Shown: piece after piece, positions 25,921-36,219 of the stretch
How positions within the stretch are numbered: position 1 is the stretch's first letter
Layout: each line of letters starts with the position of its first letter
DNA from: Pseudocolwellia sp049933045
Lineage (GTDB): Bacteria; Pseudomonadota; Gammaproteobacteria; Enterobacterales; Alteromonadaceae
Assembly (NCBI RefSeq): GCF_049933045.1
Contig: NZ_CP187926.1
Span: 3,100,001-3,164,000 of the forward strand
Length of the DNA stretch: 64,000 bases
Direction of reading: 5' to 3'
Notes under the pieces: generated by a model
Seen by the model: the letters and a program-made list of their open reading frames with translations, nothing else
The model's database searches: none
Told to the model about the DNA's origin: nothing
Translations under genes and position numbers: made by a program

Positions 25921-26978
25921 AAAGAATGATCCTCTGTATCGACTTTTTTTAACTCTTTTTCTGCTAATGCGGGTATAACTTTATGTAAAACTAAATCATG
26001 TAAAAAGCTCAACTCAGAATACTTAGCACTGATATCAACAATATACGATAGGGTTAATGGAATATCTTGGAGGTAACCAGTTTTATCATCACGATGATAT
26101 AGGCGAGCAAAAATGCCACTCGCTTTCACATGACGTTGCATTCCCATTAAGTCAAACCAACGCTGCCATTGAGCTTGACTTATGTTTGGGTATTTATTCT
26201 CTATATCCATCAACTGACAAAAGTACTGAAATAATCCTGTCACTTTATCGTTAGGCCATTTTACATAACAATCTCTTAGTAATGAGACAATATCGTAAGT
26301 TATAGGTCCGATAACAGCATCTTGAAAATCGATAACACCTAATTGAATAGCACCAAGGTCTTGGGTTACTTCACTTGAGTTAAGTATCATCAGGTTTCGA
26401 CTATGAAAATCACGATGCATAACAACTTGTGGTTGCTCTAAAGCATTACCAACGAGTACTGTAAAACACGTATGAAGCTGAGAGCGTTCTTGTTCACTAA
26501 GATTGATATTTAAATGCGTACCTAATAACCATTCACTAAAGATATTACATTCCAGATGTACAAAGTCAGCGTCGTAGCGTGGTAATTTATAATTTGTAGG
26601 TATCGCTGATCCAGCAATTAATGGTAATAATTTTATTGCCTCTTTATAAGAAGCGTCCATATTATCTAAAGTTAATAAATCACTAAACAACGCGTTGCCA
26701 AAATCACTTAAACACAAAAAACCTTGCGCTAAGTCATAGGTAATAATATTGGGTACATTAATATTTTGTTGATGTAGTACCTGTTGAATTTCAACAAAAG
26801 CTAAATTGTTAGACTTATCTGGAATAGCATCAACGGCAATATAAGGTTGCCCGCTAATAGAAAATCGATAATATTTTCTGAAACCAGCATCGCCAGTTAA
26901 AGCTTTTAAGGTAATTGAATCGAGCTTAAAGTAGTTACATAGCCATTCTTCAAGAAGTGATAAACGAGACTGATTCAA
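25917..26978 (-). CDS. amgK: Anomeric MurNAc/GlcNAc kinase AmgK (APH-family phosphotransferase)
   Basis: 353 aa aminoglycoside-phosphotransferase fold. GDAGFRKYYRF forms the nucleotide-binding strand, VMHRDFHSRNLM holds the catalytic Asp loop, and GVIDFQDAVIGPITYDIVSLLRDCY gives the metal-binding Asp. AmgK phosphorylates the anomeric carbon of MurNAc, feeding MurU. The 4-nt overlap with murU indicates coupling. It is divergent from lptD with a 362-nt spacer. Confidence 0.9.
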   Translation of the reverse strand: MNQSRLSLLEEWLCNYFKLDSITLKALTGDAGFRKYYRFSISGQPYIAVDAIPDKSNNLAFVEIQQVLHQQNINVPNIITYDLAQGFLCLSDFGNALFSDLLTLDNMDASYKEAIKLLPLIAGSAIPTNYKLPRYDADFVHLECNIFSEWLLGTHLNINLSEQERSQLHTCFTVLVGNALEQPQVVMHRDFHSRNLMILNSSEVTQDLGAIQLGVIDFQDAVIGPITYDIVSLLRDCYVKWPNDKVTGLFQYFCQLMDIENKYPNISQAQWQRWFDLMGMQRHVKASGIFARLYHRDDKTGYLQDIPLTLSYIVDISAKYSELSFLHDLVLHKVIPALAEKELKKVDTEDHSL

Positions 26979-27340
26979 TAGTTAACCCTTAAAATTATAT
27001 TTTATGTATTATATGAAAATTTCAACAATAACATAAGCAATACAAAGCCTTTATTCTTGTTAAAGAGTAAAATAGTATGAATATTGCTAGGTTTTTAATA
27101 ATTTAGCTTTTGATTGGCATTTAAGGCTATGCTTTAGTAATTTAGGATATAAATCATCACGCCTCGTGGTAAATACAGCATTATAAATTTGAAAGTTAAG
27201 CCTATATGTCACATGATTGTCATATCTTTTTAATATGAAAATCATAATAACTATATTATTGTGAAATTTAACGTTAAAATACGCGAAAATTAAATTTCTC
27301 CTCTATAAATTATAATTAAAAGCTAATTTTCGGAATATAA
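26979..27340. other. Divergent amgK-lptD promoter spacer
   Basis: 362 AT-rich bases between divergent start codons. It must hold promoters for both the amgK unit and the lptD operon. I looked for a sigma-E box upstream of lptD, as in Escherichia coli, and found no convincing GGAACTT/TCTRA pair. No gene or repeat is evident. Confidence 0.5.
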
Positions 27341-29626
27341 ATGTCTTTCCCCCAAACTACTACATTGCTTTTTTTAGGTTTATTTAGCACTCAATATGCT
27401 TTTGCCAGTGATGATTTCCGTCTGGGCGAACACTGCCCAATACCAAGTTTCGACAAGTTATCGTATCAAGATGTTAATACAAACAGCCAATCAATTACGA
27501 TCACTTCTAAATTTACTCAAATAGAAAAAAATCAGTTCGCGAGATTTACTGGTGGTGTAACCTTACTTACTCCAACAGAAGCTATAGTGGCAGATCAAAT
27601 AGAACTAAATAGACAAGATTTACTAATTAATGCCGAAGGTAACATTCACTTCCAGAATACAGGAATTGATGTTTTTGCTTCACAACTTAATGCAAGTAGA
27701 GCAGCGGGTGGTACAACCTTAAGCGATACCTCGTATCAATTAACCGCAAATGCGGGACACGGCTCAGCAAAAACAATATCAGTTAATCAAGATGGTGTTT
27801 TAACATTGGTTGATTCGTCTTTTACCACTTGTTTTGGTGAAACACCTGACTGGAGTATTAATGCCAGTGAAATAACGATAAATACTGCAGATAAACAGTT
27901 AGAAGCCTATAACGCAAAGTTTGAAGTATTTGATATTCCTGTTTTTTACGTACCCTACTTTACTATGCCGATTGGTGATGAGCGTCACTCAGGTATCTTG
28001 TATCCTAATATTAAAACATCGAGTAGTTCTGGATTTGAAGTTAGTGTTCCTTATTATTGGAACATAGCCGAGAACTTCGATGCCACCTTAACACCACGTT
28101 ATATGTCTGAGCGTGGCACACAATTAAATACTGAATTTAGGTATTTAATGGGACAACAGTCTGGTGTTATCGATGTTGAATATCTCAATAGAGATATCAA
28201 GTTAACTCAAAATGAAGATCCTCGTTATTTAGCACGTATACAACATGTAGGTACTTTTTCAGATCGTTTTCGTGCATATGTAGACTATACAACGATTAGT
28301 GATGATAACTATTTAGTCGATTTAGACAGCGAACAATATAACTCTAACGACGCTTACCTATACCAAATTGGTGAATTATCTTATTTTGGTGATACATGGA
28401 GCGCGACTGTTAAATTACAAGATTTCGAAATTTTAGGTAACCATACGCCAAGTTATCAAACAGAACCTCATATCGAGCTTAGCAAAAGTCAGGCACTGCC
28501 TTTTGGCAATGCTGTATTTAACATGTATTCTGAAATGACACGTTTTATTACAGAAGAAGTTGATTTACCGACAGCAGAGCGTTATCACTTTGAAGCAGGC
28601 GTTACTTTACCTATAACTCGCCCCGCTTGGTTCCTTAATTCTGAGCTTAAAGTACTGCAAACCACTTATCGACAAGATAATATTGTTGCCACGAGTTTAC
28701 TTGAAGAAAAAGTTAGCCGTACCTTACCTAAAGTTAGGATCCACGGTGGTATGAACTTTGAAAAAGCCCTAACCTTTGGCGATCAAACCTATACTCAAAC
28801 ACTAGAACCACAATTACAATACTTATACATACCAGACAAAGACCAAAGCGCTATAGCTCTATACGATACCACCTCATTACAAGATGACTTTGATGGCTTA
28901 TTTAGGGATAGACGATTCAGTGGTTTAGATAGAATTGCTGAAGCAAATCAATATTCTTGGGGTTTAACTACACGTATTTTGGATCCTCAAAGTCAAGAAA
29001 GATTAAGAGTCAGTTTAGGTAGAATTGTTTTCTTAAATACCGATGAAGCATCATTAGAGAGTGACACATCACAAAATATTGCTGTGAGTGAATCTGCTTT
29101 AGCCACTGAGATTTACGCAAAAATAAATGACCGTTGGGAGTTCACTGGCGACATTCAATACAACACCAAAACCAATAAAACGAATAAAAGCCAAAGCAAG
29201 ATTGATTACCAATTTAGTAAAAATCAGACAATTCAATTGAACCATCGTTATACTCGTAATGTCTCAGGTATTAGACTTGAGCAATTATCACTATTAAGTA
29301 ATGTAAATATAGACCCAAATTGGCAGATCGTTGGCCAAGTAACACAAGACCTTCAAAACAAAAGAAGTTTAGAAAGTTATTTGGGTGTACAGTACAGCAG
29401 TTGTTGTTGGGGGATACGTTTATCCTTCCACCGAGCCATCAATTCAACGATTGATGAAACGCAAGGCAACCTAACTGACATTGATAGTCGCGATGAATTT
29501 GATAGCGGATTTAAACTTAATTTTGTATATAATGGTGTGAACAGTTCACAAACATCAGATACTATATCAGACATGTTTAACTCAAGTATATTTGGCTATA
29601 AGCGCCCTTACTTTCTCAATAATTAA
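27341..29626 (+). CDS. lptD: LPS-assembly outer-membrane protein LptD
   Basis: 761 aa. The signal peptide (to about residue 22, ending AFA) is followed by an N-terminal OstA/beta-jellyroll domain (about 45-200) and a large C-terminal beta-barrel. The cysteines needed for the two inter-domain disulfides are in place: Cys32, Cys164 and the Cys-Cys pair at about 688-689. With LptE it inserts lipopolysaccharide into the outer leaflet. It is the first gene of the lptD-surA-pdxA-rsmA-apaG-apaH operon, followed by surA after 16 nt. Confidence 0.96.
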   Translation: MSFPQTTTLLFLGLFSTQYAFASDDFRLGEHCPIPSFDKLSYQDVNTNSQSITITSKFTQIEKNQFARFTGGVTLLTPTEAIVADQIELNRQDLLINAEGNIHFQNTGIDVFASQLNASRAAGGTTLSDTSYQLTANAGHGSAKTISVNQDGVLTLVDSSFTTCFGETPDWSINASEITINTADKQLEAYNAKFEVFDIPVFYVPYFTMPIGDERHSGILYPNIKTSSSSGFEVSVPYYWNIAENFDATLTPRYMSERGTQLNTEFRYLMGQQSGVIDVEYLNRDIKLTQNEDPRYLARIQHVGTFSDRFRAYVDYTTISDDNYLVDLDSEQYNSNDAYLYQIGELSYFGDTWSATVKLQDFEILGNHTPSYQTEPHIELSKSQALPFGNAVFNMYSEMTRFITEEVDLPTAERYHFEAGVTLPITRPAWFLNSELKVLQTTYRQDNIVATSLLEEKVSRTLPKVRIHGGMNFEKALTFGDQTYTQTLEPQLQYLYIPDKDQSAIALYDTTSLQDDFDGLFRDRRFSGLDRIAEANQYSWGLTTRILDPQSQERLRVSLGRIVFLNTDEASLESDTSQNIAVSESALATEIYAKINDRWEFTGDIQYNTKTNKTNKSQSKIDYQFSKNQTIQLNHRYTRNVSGIRLEQLSLLSNVNIDPNWQIVGQVTQDLQNKRSLESYLGVQYSSCCWGIRLSFHRAINSTIDETQGNLTDIDSRDEFDSGFKLNFVYNGVNSSQTSDTISDMFNSSIFGYKRPYFLNN

Positions 29627-29642
29627 AAGAATTTAACTGAAT

Positions 29643-30941
29643 ATGAAAAATACATTATCAGCATTAACCTTTATAACAACTTGCCTAGTAACAACATTTC
29701 AAACTAACGCTAAAGAGGTTGAACTTGACCGTGTTGCAGCGATTGTAAATACCGGCGTTGTTTTAAAGTCTGAAGTAACGGCTTTAATAAAAGATATTAA
29801 GCAACAATCTGAATTAAATAACCAAAGCTTACCTTCAGACAAAGCATTACGCACCCAAGTTATAGATAAACTCATTACAACAGAGTTACTTCTACAAATT
29901 GGTGAGCGTATGGGTGTTCAAATTAGTGATGCACAACTTGATCAAACAATTTCAAACATCGCTGGGGAAAACAAATTAAGTTTGGAGCAGTTCCGCCAAA
30001 CAATTATTGCTAGCGGTACTGACTACGACACTTACCGTGAGAATGTTAGAAATGAAATTATCACTAACGAAGTTAAACGTTCAAGTGTAGGTAGACGCAT
30101 TTATGTATCACCACAAGAAATTAATAACTTACTTGGTTTAATGAAAGAACAAACAAGCGACAATATTGAGTATCACTTAGGACATATCTTAATCGCTTTT
30201 CCTGGTGAACCAAGTCAAGAGCAAATTATTACTGAAAAAGACCGCGCTCAAAAGGTTATAGAGTTACTTAATGACGGTAGTGACTTTACTAAAATAGCCA
30301 TTGCATCTTCAGGTGATGAAACAGCACTAGACGGTGGTGATATGGGGTGGAAAAGTATTAACGAAATGCCAACTCTATTTTCTGAGTTAGTTGATGGTAA
30401 AGAAAAAGGCACAGTTGTTGGTCCAATTCGTACAGGCTTAGGTTTTAGTATTGTAAAAATACTTGATATCCGCGGTAGAGAAATAGTTGAAATAGAAGAA
30501 GTAAAATCAAGACATATTTTAATCAAACCTTCTGTGATCATGAGCGAAGCAAAAGCTGAAGCTACACTCCAAGGATTCTTAGATAAAATTGCGGCAGGCG
30601 AAGCAGACTTTGCTGAACTAGCGAAAGAGTTCTCTGAAGGTCCAACATCCGTTCGTGGTGGTGATTTAGGCTGGTCAGATCCTAAAAACTATGACCCTGC
30701 TTTTAGTACCGCATTAGCAGGATTAAAAGTAGATCAATACAGTAAACCTTTCCGTTCATCATTCGGTTGGCATATTACTCAATTAACGGGTAGAAGAATG
30801 CAAGATACGACAGATCAAATGAATGAGATTAAAGCACAAAATATCATTTACAACAGAAAGTTTGGAATGGAAAGCGCACGTTGGATCAAAGAAACACGTG
30901 AAGAAGCTTACATCGAAGTTATTGATGGTGGAACTCGATAA
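29643..30941 (+). CDS. surA: Periplasmic chaperone/peptidyl-prolyl isomerase SurA
   Basis: 432 aa. After a signal peptide (to about residue 23, TNA) come the N-terminal chaperone domain (DRVAAIVNTGVVLKSEV) and two parvulin domains. Parvulin 1 lies at about 175-275 (YHLGHILIAFP, GGDMGWKSINEMP) and parvulin 2 at about 285-385 (SRHILIKPS, GGDLGWSDP). A C-terminal helix follows. SurA delivers outer-membrane proteins, including LptD, to the BAM complex. Its stop overlaps the pdxA start by one base. Confidence 0.96.
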   Translation: MKNTLSALTFITTCLVTTFQTNAKEVELDRVAAIVNTGVVLKSEVTALIKDIKQQSELNNQSLPSDKALRTQVIDKLITTELLLQIGERMGVQISDAQLDQTISNIAGENKLSLEQFRQTIIASGTDYDTYRENVRNEIITNEVKRSSVGRRIYVSPQEINNLLGLMKEQTSDNIEYHLGHILIAFPGEPSQEQIITEKDRAQKVIELLNDGSDFTKIAIASSGDETALDGGDMGWKSINEMPTLFSELVDGKEKGTVVGPIRTGLGFSIVKILDIRGREIVEIEEVKSRHILIKPSVIMSEAKAEATLQGFLDKIAAGEADFAELAKEFSEGPTSVRGGDLGWSDPKNYDPAFSTALAGLKVDQYSKPFRSSFGWHITQLTGRRMQDTTDQMNEIKAQNIIYNRKFGMESARWIKETREEAYIEVIDGGTR

Positions 30942-31922
30942 TGACAAGTCGAATAGCAATAACACCTGGTGAACCTGCTGGAATAGGCCCAGACTTAGTC
31001 ATAGCGATGGCACAATTATCATGGCCGGCACAATTGATTGTTGTTGCTTCACCAGATCTATTAAAAGAAAGAGCGGCGTTATTAAATTTACCGCTAACAC
31101 TTATTTCTTATGATCCGGAATTACCAGCACAACTTTCACAGCCAGGTACATTAACTATTTTACCTGTTGAACTAGCGGAACCTTGCGTTCCTGGTGAGCT
31201 TAACCCTACCAATGGTGCTTATGTTGTAGAAACATTAAGAGTCGCCTGTGAGAAAAATATGCAAGGTGAATTTGATGCTGTGGTTACAGGTCCGGTTCAC
31301 AAAGGTTTGATCAATCAGTCTGGTATAGCCTTTAGTGGTCATACCGAATACTTTGCTCACCAAGCTAACTGTTCAGACGTTGTGATGATGTTAGCAACTG
31401 AAGGATTACGTGTAGCACTTGTTACTACACATATCCCGCTTGCTTATGTATCAAAAGCAATAACGCCTGACAGACTTCATCAAGTGACTTCAATCTTACA
31501 TAAAGATTTAGTTAATAAGTTTGGTATTGAAAACCCTGCAATTTATGTATGTGGTATTAATCCTCATGCAGGTGAAGGTGGCCACTTAGGTCGTGAAGAA
31601 ATTGAAGTAATGAACCCAACATTAGATGCTCTTAGAGCAGAAGGAATGAATTTAATAGGTCCATTACCTGCTGATACTATTTTCCAAGAAAAAATATCTA
31701 AAAGAAGCTGACGCAATATTAACTATGTATCACGATCAGGGCTTACCTGTTCTTAAATACAAAGGCTTTGGCTCTTCAGTAAATATAACCCTAGGCTTAC
31801 CTTTTATTAGAACGTCAGTTGATCATGGAACTGCTACAGATTTAGCAGGGAAAAATGTTGCTGACGCAGGTAGCATGATCGAAGCATTAAAAACAGCCAT
31901 CGAATTAGTGAATAATCAATAA
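30941..31922 (+). pseudogene. pdxA: 4-hydroxythreonine-4-phosphate dehydrogenase PdxA, interrupted by a +1 frameshift
   Basis: PdxA oxidises 4-phosphohydroxy-L-threonine in pyridoxal phosphate synthesis. The first frame (30941-31711) gives a normal protein up to GPLPADTIFQEK, then runs out of frame to a premature stop. The remainder (KYLKEADAILTMYHDQGLP to the stop at 31922) continues in the +1 frame. The break is at a run of six A (31689-31694); five A would restore one frame of about 326 aa. The truncated product lacks the third metal-ligand His of YHDQGLP and part of the C-terminal domain. It may be a sequencing error, a true mutation or slippage; an error or slippage seems likeliest because both halves are well conserved. 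Confidence 0.85.
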
Positions 31923-32737
31923 TGAATTCAAGTATACATTTAGGCCATCAAGCAAAAAAAAGGTTCGGTCAAAACTTTCTTAATAACGAAATGGTTATTG
32001 AAAAAATTGTTGATGCAATCAATCCTGAACCTAATGAAAATTTAGTAGAAATAGGTCCAGGCTTAGGCGCATTAACAGAACCTGTTGTTGAACGTGCTGG
32101 CAACTTATCCGTAGTTGAATTAGATAGAGATTTAGCACATCGTTTAAGACATCACCCTTTTTTAGCCCCAAAATTAACAATTTATGAAGCTGATGCTCTT
32201 AAATTTGATTTTGCTAGTTTGGTTAAAGACGAACAACCATTAAGAATATTCGGTAATTTACCGTATAACATCTCTACACCGCTTATTTTTCATTTATTAA
32301 GCTTTAAAGAAAATGTAAAAGACATGCACTTCATGCTTCAAAAAGAAGTAGTTGAGCGTATGGCGTCAGGCGAAAACAGTAAATCTTTTGGCCGATTATC
32401 AATAATGACACAATACCAATGTCAGGTAATTCCAGTTATGGAAATAGGTCCAGAGCATTTTACTCCGGCACCTAAAGTAGATTCTGCGATTGTAAGATTA
32501 GTTCCGCATACCAATATCAAAAATCCTGTTAAAGACATTAAAATGCTAAATACAGTATGTTTAAGTGCATTTAACCAACGTAGAAAAACCATCAGAAATA
32601 GCTTTAAAAAGTTAATATCTCATGAAATTTTACAAGATTTAAATATTGATGCGACTTTACGTCCTGAAAACTTAGCCGTTGATGATTTTATTAGAATCGC
32701 AAATTACCTTTCCGATAACCCTACTGAAATTAAATAA
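31922..32737 (+). CDS. rsmA: 16S rRNA dimethyladenosine transferase RsmA (KsgA)
   Basis: 271 aa. It dimethylates the two adjacent adenines in the 3' hairpin of 16S rRNA and serves as a late 30S assembly checkpoint. The SAM-binding IGPGLGALTEP (motif I) and the catalytic NLPYNISTPLI (motif IV) are intact, as is the N-terminal KKRFGQNFL. Its start overlaps the pdxA stop (TAATG). Because coupling depends on ribosomes reaching that stop, the pdxA frameshift could lower its translation. Confidence 0.96.
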   Translation: MNSSIHLGHQAKKRFGQNFLNNEMVIEKIVDAINPEPNENLVEIGPGLGALTEPVVERAGNLSVVELDRDLAHRLRHHPFLAPKLTIYEADALKFDFASLVKDEQPLRIFGNLPYNISTPLIFHLLSFKENVKDMHFMLQKEVVERMASGENSKSFGRLSIMTQYQCQVIPVMEIGPEHFTPAPKVDSAIVRLVPHTNIKNPVKDIKMLNTVCLSAFNQRRKTIRNSFKKLISHEILQDLNIDATLRPENLAVDDFIRIANYLSDNPTEIK

Positions 32738-32740
32738 TTT

Positions 32741-33124
32741 ATGACACAAGAAAGTACCTCTTTAGAGACAGTATCAGTACAAACTAAGTTCATAGCAGAG
32801 CAATCAAGTTCAAGTGATTCTCAGTTTGTATTTAGCTATACCATTACCATTACAAACAATACCGAAAAGGCATTTCAGGTAATGAGTCGTTATTGGTTAA
32901 TTACTGATGCTGATGGTGAAACATCAACTGTTGAAGGTAGTGGAATAGTAGGTGAACAGCCTCATATTATTCCTGGTACTAGTTATACTTATACCAGTGG
33001 TTGTTTATTAAAAACGCCATTGGGTACTATGCAAGGCTATTATCAAGTTGAAGATGATAATCAAGTAACAAGCATTATAGATATTCCGGTATTTCAGCTA
33101 GCATTGCCTAATATTATTCATTAG
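32741..33124 (+). CDS. apaG: Co2+/Mg2+ efflux-associated protein ApaG
   Basis: 127 aa, the usual ApaG length, with an FN3-like beta-sandwich. The conserved RYWLITDADGETSTVEGSG segment and the later GTSYTYTSGC stretch (GxVGExP region between them) are typical. The biochemical role is not settled. It sits between rsmA (3-nt gap) and apaH (2-nt gap), the standard order. Confidence 0.94.
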   Translation: MTQESTSLETVSVQTKFIAEQSSSSDSQFVFSYTITITNNTEKAFQVMSRYWLITDADGETSTVEGSGIVGEQPHIIPGTSYTYTSGCLLKTPLGTMQGYYQVEDDNQVTSIIDIPVFQLALPNIIH

Positions 33125-33126
33125 TT

Positions 33127-33954
33127 ATGGCGATTTATTTTGTAGGAGACATTCAAGGCTGCTTTTCTGAATTATCCCTATTACTTGAACAAGTTAATTT
33201 TAATAAAAAAGAAGATGAACTATGGGTAGCTGGCGACATGGTTGCCCGTGGTACACAATCACTTGAAACACTCCGATTTATCATTTCGCTTGGATCCTCT
33301 GCAAAAGTCGTATTAGGTAATCATGATTTACACCTATTGGCTACTTACTACAAACTCAAAAAAGTTAAAGTTAAAGATCATCTAACCGATATTTTAAATG
33401 CTCCTGATGTTGATAACATTATGGAATGGCTTTCTAACCAACCACTTATACAAAAAATCCCTAACGAAGATGTTTACATGTCTCATGCGGGTTTATCACC
33501 ACAATGGACTCCAGCTACCGCTTTAAAACAAGCAAAAAAAGCTCAAAAGCACCTTAGCTCTAAAAATCGAGTAAAGTGGTTAAGCTCAATGTACGGTGAA
33601 ACCCCTAACAGCTGGGATAAAGCGGAAACAGAAATAGAAAAGTTTCGTTTCACTATCAATTCTCTCACTCGTATGCGTTTTTGTTATAAAGACGGCTCAT
33701 TAGATTTTGAACATAAAAGTACACCTAAAAGTTCCCCTAAAAACCTAAACCCTTGGTTTGATTTTCCAGATCATTTAGAAAGTGTACATTGGATTTTTGG
33801 TCATTGGGCAGCCCTTTTAGGAAGCTGCTCTAATCCAAATGCTTTTGCTTTAGATACAGGTTGCGTATGGGGAAATCATTTAACATTACTCCGCTGGCAT
33901 GACAAACAACTATTCACTCAAGAATATTTACATCATGTTCACAAAAGCTCTTAA
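33127..33954 (+). CDS. apaH: Symmetrical diadenosine tetraphosphatase ApaH
   Basis: 275 aa metallophosphoesterase. The metal-binding motifs GDIQGC, GDMVARG and GNHDLHLL are present, with the C-terminal GHWAALLG and ALDTGCVWG segments. It splits Ap4A into two ADP and also removes Np4 caps from RNA. It is the last gene of the lptD operon. Confidence 0.96.
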   Translation: MAIYFVGDIQGCFSELSLLLEQVNFNKKEDELWVAGDMVARGTQSLETLRFIISLGSSAKVVLGNHDLHLLATYYKLKKVKVKDHLTDILNAPDVDNIMEWLSNQPLIQKIPNEDVYMSHAGLSPQWTPATALKQAKKAQKHLSSKNRVKWLSSMYGETPNSWDKAETEIEKFRFTINSLTRMRFCYKDGSLDFEHKSTPKSSPKNLNPWFDFPDHLESVHWIFGHWAALLGSCSNPNAFALDTGCVWGNHLTLLRWHDKQLFTQEYLHHVHKSS

Positions 33955-34111
33955 TTTCATTAAAGATTATCCAGTAATGAGTTGAATTCATAACTAGATC
34001 AGGTAAAGTAATATCTGTTCAGGGAAGAATTAATAAAATGACTCAACTTTTAAGAAAATAAGTCGATAACAATAATAATATTGTCAGATGTAACTTTACT
34101 GGGTGAAATAT

Positions 34112-36130
34112 ATGAATTTAACAGTCGCGATAAAGATAATTGGTGGCTTCACCATTATTTCTATTTTTTTAATAGCTACCAGCCTCTTTTCTTTAAGTAA
34201 TTTAAATACCATTCAACTCTCCACAGATGAACAAAATACGGTAGCAATTCCTACTCTAAAAGCCAGTAATACTCTTGCAAATAAGCTTTCTTTAATGGGT
34301 AACCTAACTTTAAAAGGTTATTACCTTACAGATTTAGAGCCTTTAGCAGAGCAATTAACTCTGCTTGAAAACACAGAAGCAGCATTCGCGACTGAATTAA
34401 CCGATTTAAAAAGAATTGTTACTTCAAAACAACAGTTATTAAGTAATCTTCAAAAGGTTGAAGATTTATATCAATCTTTATTAAAAGATGTAGATGGCGT
34501 TTACCAAAACCGAAAAATATCGATTGAACAAACCCTATTATTATCAGACAGAATTGATGAATTAGAAGAAAAATCTGATGACGCTGTAACTTTACTTGTT
34601 GATCTTGCTGATCATGAATTAGCAGATACCGAATTAAGACGAACTGTTGGTTTAGCCGAAACTATAGAAACTCAATTTAATGCTATTGTTAGCTCAGCCT
34701 TTGAATACAGAGGTTTAAAAGATAGTGTTACTGTCGAGTTAGTTGCGAACGAAATGAAAAACATACTTGCTCAACTAGATATCTCTATCCAAGATGTTAT
34801 TAGCGACCTTAATAATAACGGCCTAACAGATGTTTCAGTTGAATTATCAGATTCACTACTTAGCTTGCATGAGTTACTTTCTGAAAACAACAGTATTTTC
34901 AACAATAAAGCTTTACAGTTAAAAGCTCTAGAGCTAGCGACGACAAAACTATCTGCTGCGGAAAATGACATAGCCATTGTTAACGAACTTTTAGTCACAC
35001 AAGTTAAGCTGGCTAATGAAACAACAAGTAAAGCAAGCCAACTCGTTGATGATGCCGTATCAAGTGGAACAACTCAAACTACAGCGATAATGATCATTTC
35101 ACTTCTGTTTGCTATTGGTATTGCTTGGGCAACACTCATTAGTATTACTCGTCCACTTAGCCGAGTAAATGAAATGCTAAATGTTGTAGCTTCGGGTGAT
35201 TTATCAAGAAAACTAGATGAGTCAGGTCATGACGAATTTGCACAGTTATCAAAAAACTGTAATTTACTTATCGATAGTTTACGTAGCTTAATACAAAGTA
35301 TTGTTAGCCGCTCTATTCAACTAGCAACAGCGGCAGAACAAACATCAGCGATTACTTCTCAAGGTAGTACCGCAATCGAAGAACAAAGAGCTCAAGTAGA
35401 ACAAGCAGCATCTGCTACTACAGAAATGAGTAGTACCGCTCAATCAGTGTTAACAAGTGCTAACGATGCTTTGAATGAAATTAAACAAGCCGATAATGAA
35501 GCTGAACGCGTACGAATTATATCTGAACGTAACCGTAACACTATTCAGTTATTAGCTAATGAAGTTGAAGATGCTTCGCAAGTGATTAATCGACTACAGC
35601 AAGACAGCGCTTCTATCGGTGGTATTCTTGACGTTATAAGAGGTATTGCTGACCAAACTAACTTATTAGCATTAAATGCAGCGATTGAAGCAGCACGAGC
35701 TGGTGAACATGGTCGAGGCTTTGCTGTTGTTGCTGATGAAGTTCGTACACTTGCTAGTAGAACACAAGAATCGACTCAAGAAATTCAAACCATGATCACC
35801 GCCTTGCAAACAGGTGCTGAAAAAGCGGTATCTGTTATGGATACTGGTAAAGAGCAAGCGGCAAATTGTGTAGAGCAAAGCCAAGAAGCAGAGAAAGCGC
35901 TAGATACGATTACTCATGCTGTTCATGAAGCTTACGACCGTTCATCTCAAATCGCTACGGCAGCAGAAGAACAAAGCATGGTGGCACATGAAATAAGTAG
36001 TAACTTAGAGTCTATTGTTGCGATTGCAGAACAAACAACAGAAGGTTCTAAACAAACCTCTGAATCTACCGATGAAGTCGCTAAATTAGCGGAAGAATTA
36101 CAGCAATCAGTACAAGAGTTTAAACTATAG
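34112..36130 (+). CDS. Methyl-accepting chemotaxis protein
   Basis: About 672 aa from the ATG at 34112, which has a GGTGA box 5 nt upstream. A GTG 9 nt earlier lacks one. TM1 lies near residues 5-28 and TM2 near 325-345. They flank a mainly helical periplasmic sensor of about 290 residues without a clear PAS or Cache signature. HAMP follows (about 346-398), then the signalling domain with the invariant tip GIADQTNLLALNAAIEAARAGE. No C-terminal CheR-tethering pentapeptide is seen (it ends QEFKL). The ligand is unknown. It is a single gene with its own terminator. Confidence 0.94.
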   Translation: MNLTVAIKIIGGFTIISIFLIATSLFSLSNLNTIQLSTDEQNTVAIPTLKASNTLANKLSLMGNLTLKGYYLTDLEPLAEQLTLLENTEAAFATELTDLKRIVTSKQQLLSNLQKVEDLYQSLLKDVDGVYQNRKISIEQTLLLSDRIDELEEKSDDAVTLLVDLADHELADTELRRTVGLAETIETQFNAIVSSAFEYRGLKDSVTVELVANEMKNILAQLDISIQDVISDLNNNGLTDVSVELSDSLLSLHELLSENNSIFNNKALQLKALELATTKLSAAENDIAIVNELLVTQVKLANETTSKASQLVDDAVSSGTTQTTAIMIISLLFAIGIAWATLISITRPLSRVNEMLNVVASGDLSRKLDESGHDEFAQLSKNCNLLIDSLRSLIQSIVSRSIQLATAAEQTSAITSQGSTAIEEQRAQVEQAASATTEMSSTAQSVLTSANDALNEIKQADNEAERVRIISERNRNTIQLLANEVEDASQVINRLQQDSASIGGILDVIRGIADQTNLLALNAAIEAARAGEHGRGFAVVADEVRTLASRTQESTQEIQTMITALQTGAEKAVSVMDTGKEQAANCVEQSQEAEKALDTITHAVHEAYDRSSQIATAAEEQSMVAHEISSNLESIVAIAEQTTEGSKQTSESTDEVAKLAEELQQSVQEFKL

Positions 36131-36153
36131 ATATTTAGTTAAAAAGCTTACCT

Positions 36154-36182
36154 AAAAAAACCGCTAATTAGCGGTTTTTTTT
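36154..36182. terminator. Terminator between the chemoreceptor gene and folA
   Basis: AACCGCTAATTAGCGGTT is a compact GC-rich palindrome with an A-run before it and an eight-base T-run after it. It serves the convergent genes on both sides. Confidence 0.9.
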
Positions 36183-36219
36183 CGATTATTTAATTCTATT
36201 CAACGATACTGAAATAATT

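Noticed and set aside
26979..27340. A sigma-E promoter for lptD
   Set aside because: No GGAACTT-like box at the right distance from a TCTRA-like box was found, although lptD is sigma-E controlled in Escherichia coli.
31725..31922. A separate 65-aa gene after pdxA
   Set aside because: Its sequence (MYHDQGLPVLKYKGFG onward) is the C-terminal part of PdxA in the shifted frame, and coding similarity begins before the ATG, at 31695.
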